Assembly: GCF_022836875.1 (NCBI RefSeq)
Contig: NZ_CP090376.1
Span: 1,860,001 to 1,924,000 of the forward strand
DNA: 64,000 bases
Reading direction: 5' to 3'
DNA from: Flavobacterium enshiense
GTDB taxonomy: Bacteria > Bacteroidota > Bacteroidia > Flavobacteriales > Flavobacteriaceae
Position 1 is the first letter of the stretch, and every line of letters starts with the position of its first letter. Made by a program: the position numbers and the translations under genes. The notes beneath the pieces are model-generated. The model saw only the letters and a list, made by a program, of their open reading frames with translations, did no database searches and was not told the origin of the DNA. Positions 60,403 through 64,000 of the stretch are shown piece after piece.

Positions 60403-60755
60403 AATTAAAATAAAAAATGTATTTATTTGGAGAATATTTCAATTGAAAGAGAATTTACAAACCGGTATTTCGTTCCTTTTTAGCGTAGAGCAGCAAGCTT
60501 TGTAATTATAAGGTAAATCACTTTTTTGCCTGTGTAAGTGTTTGATTTTTAGAGTTAATTGTTTTTTGGAAGTTTATTTTAAGACTTTTCATAATCACTT
60601 TGACTGAAGTTTCTTTCGTATATTTGTTATTGCGATAAAACTGCTTAAAGGAAATTAACGACGGTGTGTGTTTTGTGAAAATTGAAACTGAATTCGGAAT
60701 CGTCAATTAAAAAATCATTTTGAAAAAATAAGTCTCAGTTGTTTTAAAATCAAAT

Positions 60756-60765
60756 GTAACGTTAC
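60756..60765. promoter_or_regulatory. Perfect 10-bp palindrome upstream of the SdiA-regulated-like lipoprotein gene
   Basis: GTAACGTTAC, 17 bp before ATG 60782. Possible operator; no regulator identified. Confidence 0.35.
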
Positions 60766-60781
60766 TAGATATCCTTTTGTT

Positions 60782-61720
60782 ATGAACAGATTTTTTAAGC
60801 TATTTTTGGTTTGTTTATTTGTTTCCAGTTGTGAATCGCAGACAACCAGAAGACCAAATAACGTTTTTAAAATTCAGAATAATATTTCGGCTCCAACAGA
60901 CAGTTCCCGTTCTGTGATACCGTACAGCCTTAGTAAACCAAACAAAAAATATCATTTACCTGCTATTCTCGAAGAAGTGTCGGGATTAACAGATATTGAT
61001 TCGGCTCACGTAGCTTGCGTTCAAGATGAGATTGGAACGGTGTTTATTTATAATTTTCTGGTTGATTCTATTATAGCCAGACATAAATTTGACAGTGTTG
61101 GCGATTTTGAGGGGCTGACTTTCACCGGTAAATCACTCTTTATCCTGAGGAGTGACGGAAGGTTGACGGAATGGAAAAATTTTAACCCAAAAACGGGGTC
61201 GGGAAAAGTCTCTCATACTATGCTGCCACTTCAAACGACAAATAATGAAGGACTTTGCTTTGACAACAGAAAAAACCGACTCCTTATTGCAGCAAAAAGC
61301 AAACCAATGAATCATGACTATAAATCGGAAAGATTTATTTATGAGTTTGATTTGATCAAAAACAAATTAAATAAAAATCCTGTTTATAGTATAAATACAA
61401 TTGAACTGGAGGCTGCTGCTAGAGAATTCAGTATCGTTCAGCAAAACAATACGGAGACAGGAAAACTAAGGCCTTTTAATTTCCGGCCCTCAAGTCTGGC
61501 TGTCCACCCGCAAACTTCAGATATTTATATTATATCAGCAGCGGATAAGTTACTATTGGTGATAAATGAGCAAGGTGAAATACGTAATATGGAACGTCTC
61601 AATGACGATTTATTTGCTAAAGCGGAAGGAATAACTTTTTTGAAGGATGGCACAATGATAATTACAAATGAAGCTGCAGGAAGAGTACCTACGTTGTTAA
61701 TATTCAAGCCGACAAAATGA
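60782..61720 (+). CDS. SdiA-regulated domain lipoprotein
   Basis: The 312-residue precursor has lipobox FVSSC (Cys18). The mature protein reads as a six-bladed beta-propeller of the SdiA-regulated family: LEEVSGLTDIDSAHVACV, ARHKFDSVGDFEGLTFTG, TTNNEGLCFDNRKNRLLIAA, RPSSLAVHPQTSDIYIIS, KAEGITFLKDGTMIITNEA. Repeating EGLT/EGLCFD and NEA elements mark the blades. Probably a periplasmic or surface sensor or carbohydrate-binding lipoprotein; function unknown. A possible small gene overlaps its stop codon (ATGA). Confidence 0.85.
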   Translation: MNRFFKLFLVCLFVSSCESQTTRRPNNVFKIQNNISAPTDSSRSVIPYSLSKPNKKYHLPAILEEVSGLTDIDSAHVACVQDEIGTVFIYNFLVDSIIARHKFDSVGDFEGLTFTGKSLFILRSDGRLTEWKNFNPKTGSGKVSHTMLPLQTTNNEGLCFDNRKNRLLIAAKSKPMNHDYKSERFIYEFDLIKNKLNKNPVYSINTIELEAAAREFSIVQQNNTETGKLRPFNFRPSSLAVHPQTSDIYIISAADKLLLVINEQGEIRNMERLNDDLFAKAEGITFLKDGTMIITNEAAGRVPTLLIFKPTK

Positions 61721-61890
61721 TGCTTGTTTTAAAAATGAAAATTCAACGTAGCTTCGAAATTGGCATACTGTCTTTTACAATGGTATTAGGAATAACAAAA
61801 GAGAGTATTCAGGAGAAAGATTCGTGCAGTCAGGGAATTTACACAAGGCAGAGCCTAAAATGCTATGTGAAAAAGACTTTAGCATGCTGA
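61717..61890 (+). CDS. Possible small Cys-containing peptide gene overlapping the lipoprotein stop
   Basis: ATG 61717 overlaps the lipoprotein stop as ATGA and opens 57 codons to TGA 61888-61890. The product has a mildly hydrophobic stretch (FEIGILSFTMVLGIT) and three cysteines toward the end (DSCSQG, LKCY, TLAC). A restart at the internal Met (MKIQRSFEIG) would give a signal-like N terminus. Coupling geometry supports translation; composition is ambiguous, and it may be chance. Confidence 0.35.
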   Translation: MMLVLKMKIQRSFEIGILSFTMVLGITKESIQEKDSCSQGIYTRQSLKCYVKKTLAC

Positions 61891-61929
61891 TATTAAATTT
61901 CTTCAATTTTTGAAAAGTTAACCATAATC

Positions 61930-61947
61930 TTACTATTTTAGTAGTAA
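61930..61947. promoter_or_regulatory. Inverted repeat at the yegP promoter
   Basis: TTACTA-TTTTAG-TAGTAA overlaps a weak -7-like element, with -33 TTTG at 61909-61912. Could be an operator for the YegP-like gene. Confidence 0.35.
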
Positions 61948-61976
61948 ATCAATTACTAATCAATAAAATATAAATT

Positions 61977-62306
61977 ATGGGTTCATTTTTAATTACAAAA
62001 AGAGCAAATGGCGAGTTTCAATTTGTTTTAAAAGCAGGAAATGGTCAGGTTATTTTGGCTAGTGAAGGGTATACAACAAAAGCGGCCTGCGAAAACGGTA
62101 TCGAATCGGTTAAGAAAAATTCTCAGGATGATGGCCGATTTGAGAGATTGGAATCAAAAAACGGAAAGCCTTATTTTAATCTGAAAGCATCAAACGGACA
62201 AATCATTGGAAACAGTGAAATGTATGAATCAGAATCAGCTCGTGAAAATGGCATCGAATCGGTTAAGAAAAATGCACCCGACGCTGCTGTAAAAGAAGAA
62301 TTGTAG
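61977..62306 (+). CDS. YegP-family protein (two DUF1508 repeats)
   Basis: The 109-residue protein is two copies of a 50-residue unit: FLITKRANGEFQFVLKAGNG ... GYTTKAACENGIESVKKN and FERLESKNGKPYFNLKASNG ... MYESESARENGIESVKKN. The ENGIESVKKN ending recurs in both. This is the YegP/DUF1508 architecture, a small beta-rich cytosolic protein linked by others to stress, without assigned biochemistry. Single gene with terminator. Confidence 0.93.
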   Translation: MGSFLITKRANGEFQFVLKAGNGQVILASEGYTTKAACENGIESVKKNSQDDGRFERLESKNGKPYFNLKASNGQIIGNSEMYESESARENGIESVKKNAPDAAVKEEL

Positions 62307-62320
62307 ATTTGAATACATAC

Positions 62321-62353
62321 AAAAAAGCTCCTACATCAATAGGAGCTTTTTTT
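62321..62353. terminator. Bidirectional terminator between yegP and M28 peptidase gene
   Basis: AAAAAAGCTCCT / AGGAGCTTTTTT stem with 8-nt loop; works for both convergent genes. Confidence 0.9.
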
Positions 62354-62354
62354 A

Positions 62355-63383
62355 TTATTTACCGTCTTTGTCAACTACCGGTCTATTTTCGCTGTTCGCC
62401 AGTTTCCACGCTAAAGCAAAAGCCAGTTTTGTTCTTTTGGCTAACAAATCATATTCGATTTTATCTGGAGTATCGGTAGACTTATGATAGTCATCGTGAA
62501 TTCCGTTAAAAAAGAAAATAGCCGGAATTCCTTTTTTTGCAAAGTTGTAATGGTCTGAACGATAGTAAATCTGCTCAGGATCGTTTCTGTCGTTGTATTT
62601 GTAGTCTAAACGCAGGTTTACAGTTTCTTTATTCGCTTCTTCGTTCATTCGGTGCAAATCAGAACTTAAACGATCCGATCCAATCACATAAATATAATTA
62701 TTGTCGTTAGGATTTAGGTTGTCGCGACGCCCGATCATGTCAATATTGATATCGGCTATGGTATTGGCAATCGGGAATAACGGATTCTCGGAATAATATC
62801 TCGAACCATGAAGTCCGTGTTCTTCTCCTGTTACATGAAGAAATAAAATGGAACGTTTTGGTCCGTGTCCTGCTTTTTTAGCTTCCATAAATGCTTTTGC
62901 AATTTCCATAACCCCAACTGTTCCCGATCCGTCATCATCAGCACCGTTGTAAACTTCTCCGTTTTTCATTCCAACGTGGTCATAATGAGCGGAAATAATC
63001 AATACTTCTTCTGGTTTTTCAGAACCTTCGATAAATGCCCAAATGTTTTCAGAATCATTTAATTTCGGAGCAAATCCTTTTTTCATGAATTCGGAAGGTA
63101 CTTTTTGGTAGTAGCTGTCAGCTCCTTTCGGATAAGAGATTCCCATTTTTTTGTACTGACTGATTATGTATTCCCCGGCTTTTTTCTGGCCAGGTTCTCC
63201 GGTATTTCTACCTTCCATTTCATCTGAGGCAATAACAAAAAGGTTTTTCTTTAAGTTTTCTGAACTTATTGATTTTATATAAGTATCACGTGAATTTTTA
63301 GTGGGTTCCGCCAGTTTCTGCTGTGAGGTACAGCTAGCGAAACTTAGCGAAAGTGCAAAACTTAGGATGAGTATCTTTTTCAT
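62355..63383 (-). CDS. M28-family zinc peptidase lipoprotein
   Basis: The 342-residue precursor has a lipoprotein-like signal (MKKILILSFALSLSFASC, Cys18). The M28 domain shows LIISAHYDHVG (His), YNGADDDGSGTVGVMEI (bridging Asp), HVTGEEHGLHGSRYY (Glu pair), NIDMIGRR (Asp) and FNGIHDDYHKSTDTPD (His), a complete metal site. A cell-anchored aminopeptidase or glutaminyl cyclase-like enzyme; unlike the peptidase at 15746-16933 it has no T9SS tail. Start at 63383 is the signal-peptide Met. Confidence 0.9.
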   Translation of the reverse strand: MKKILILSFALSLSFASCTSQQKLAEPTKNSRDTYIKSISSENLKKNLFVIASDEMEGRNTGEPGQKKAGEYIISQYKKMGISYPKGADSYYQKVPSEFMKKGFAPKLNDSENIWAFIEGSEKPEEVLIISAHYDHVGMKNGEVYNGADDDGSGTVGVMEIAKAFMEAKKAGHGPKRSILFLHVTGEEHGLHGSRYYSENPLFPIANTIADINIDMIGRRDNLNPNDNNYIYVIGSDRLSSDLHRMNEEANKETVNLRLDYKYNDRNDPEQIYYRSDHYNFAKKGIPAIFFFNGIHDDYHKSTDTPDKIEYDLLAKRTKLAFALAWKLANSENRPVVDKDGK

Positions 63384-63446
63384 AGATGGTGTGTTTCTCA
63401 AATTAGTAGCTAAAAAGAACTTTTTGTTTCAAAAAAAGTACAGTAT

Positions 63447-64000
63447 TTAATGAATGCTCATAAAAGTGTATAAACTGTACAATGCAAGAATAATCCAAAA
63501 GGTAGTGAAATTTATTAAAAATAATGCTGAACTTTTCAAAAATGAAATTATTTTACTTTCACCATAAAGTCTTTTATGGGCTTTGTAAAAATAAATAATG
63601 GGCCAGAACATGTAAACGGTAAATAAAAGGCCCAAAATGATATCCATTGCAAGCCCGTCGCCCATATTTAATAACCACACCAATATCATAAGGATACTTG
63701 TCAATAAAAGAAGGAATGAAAAATAGTGGAGCGTGAAGATTCCGTGGTCAAAATAAAACCAACGTTTTTTTCCATGGATCAGCCACAGCCAAAAAGCAAA
63801 AAAGGGCATGTACAAAAAGAGAAGTTTTGGAAGATTCCGGAAAAAAAGTTCAAGCGATTTTCGGAAGGCTTCCTGCATGGTATTGTGTTCGGCAATCATA
63901 ACCAACCTTTTGGTAAACCAGTATTGCAGTTTCGACATCCGTTTGTTTTCCGGAAGTGAATTCTGAACCGAATCGAGTTCGCGTACTGATTCACTACCGG
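63447..64000 (-). CDS. DUF3667-like membrane protein, N terminus beyond the window
   Basis: The frame runs open through the right edge of the window (no stop between the Met at 63938 and 64000), so the gene starts further right. The visible 184 residues have a charged segment (NSLPENKRMSKLQYWFTKRL), then five spans (LLFLYMPFFAFWLWLIH, LHYFSFLLLLTSILMILVW, MDIILGLLFTVYMFWPIIYF, ALFLINFTTFWIILALYSL). This matches the membrane part of DUF3667 proteins, whose missing N terminus usually holds a zinc-ribbon. Function unknown. Confidence 0.8.
   Translation of the reverse strand, partial: GSESVRELDSVQNSLPENKRMSKLQYWFTKRLVMIAEHNTMQEAFRKSLELFFRNLPKLLFLYMPFFAFWLWLIHGKKRWFYFDHGIFTLHYFSFLLLLTSILMILVWLLNMGDGLAMDIILGLLFTVYMFWPIIYFYKAHKRLYGESKIISFLKSSALFLINFTTFWIILALYSLYTFMSIH

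Larger units (their letters stand above)
60138..60781. other. 644-bp intergenic region between two lipoprotein genes
   Basis: AT-rich. Contents seen: a TAATTTTG element (60313-60320), a terminator-like inverted repeat (60371-60402), and a perfect 10-bp palindrome GTAACGTTAC (60756-60765) just before the next gene. No long open frame is supported. Confidence 0.5.

Noticed and set aside
60518..60706. 62-codon minus-strand frame in the 644-bp gap
   Set aside because: Lys/Asn-rich composition expected of random AT-rich DNA, with no promoter at the right place.

Overview
The window looks like chromosomal DNA of a Flavobacteriaceae bacterium, most likely Flavobacterium or a close relative. It is AT-rich. 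Most promoters I could find carry the Bacteroidetes -7 element TAnnTTTG, several with a -33 TTTG about 17-21 bp upstream, and Shine-Dalgarno sites are largely absent. The gene content fits: a type IX secretion sorting tail, a Bacteroidetes serine-palmitoyltransferase-like enzyme, BatA/VWA, YfhO, bacillithiol BshB1, a MarR-linked beta-oxidation cluster, DUF4834, DUF3667 and many short lipoproteins. I see no IS element, prophage, CRISPR array, rRNA or plasmid feature.

Layout. 1-6 kb: cut-off ECF sigma gene, trmH, a secreted regulatory-domain protein, a DEAD-box helicase with RGG tail, rdgB and two tandem paralogous lipoproteins. 6-10 kb: a sphingoid-base or capnine type acyl transferase, an unlisted 30-residue membrane peptide, and a convergent GNAT-like gene with an outer-membrane protein. 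10-15 kb: DUF4834, then yfhO-crcB-glycosyltransferase. 15-26 kb: secreted M28 peptidase with T9SS tail, uvrA, ECF sigma plus a 47-residue gene, nth and bcp (divergent), a conserved unknown, MBL hydrolase operon and a lipoprotein. 25-35 kb (mostly minus): esterase, Tic20-like protein, dihydroorotase-like protein and BatA/VWA in one operon, a second DEAD-box helicase, a TIGR02757 protein and lolD; msrA on plus; small membrane proteins and lipoproteins; DUF937.

35-48 kb: serine synthesis (HAD-serC-serA), a LuxC-type acyl-CoA reductase divergent from a two-cluster ferredoxin, then a complete fatty-acid oxidation set (acyl-CoA ligase, MarR regulator, HCDH/ECH, thiolase, acyl-CoA dehydrogenase). 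48-64 kb: LTA-synthase-like sulfatase plus a dual-specificity phosphatase, purL with a structured GC-rich leader, beta-helix lipoprotein plus DUF1579 lipoprotein, hotdog thioesterase-isochorismate synthase-bshB1, tRNA-His, more lipoproteins, YegP, M28 peptidase and a DUF3667 protein running off the end.

Most notable: a dihydroorotase homologue that has lost most metal ligands; an endonuclease III with no iron-sulfur cysteines; a perfect 12-bp palindrome at the promoter of the beta-oxidation MarR gene; the lipid-enzyme/GNAT/micropeptide neighbourhood; a folded purL leader; a tRNA-His with two adjacent U-U oppositions in the acceptor stem; and several extragenic repeat or hairpin elements.
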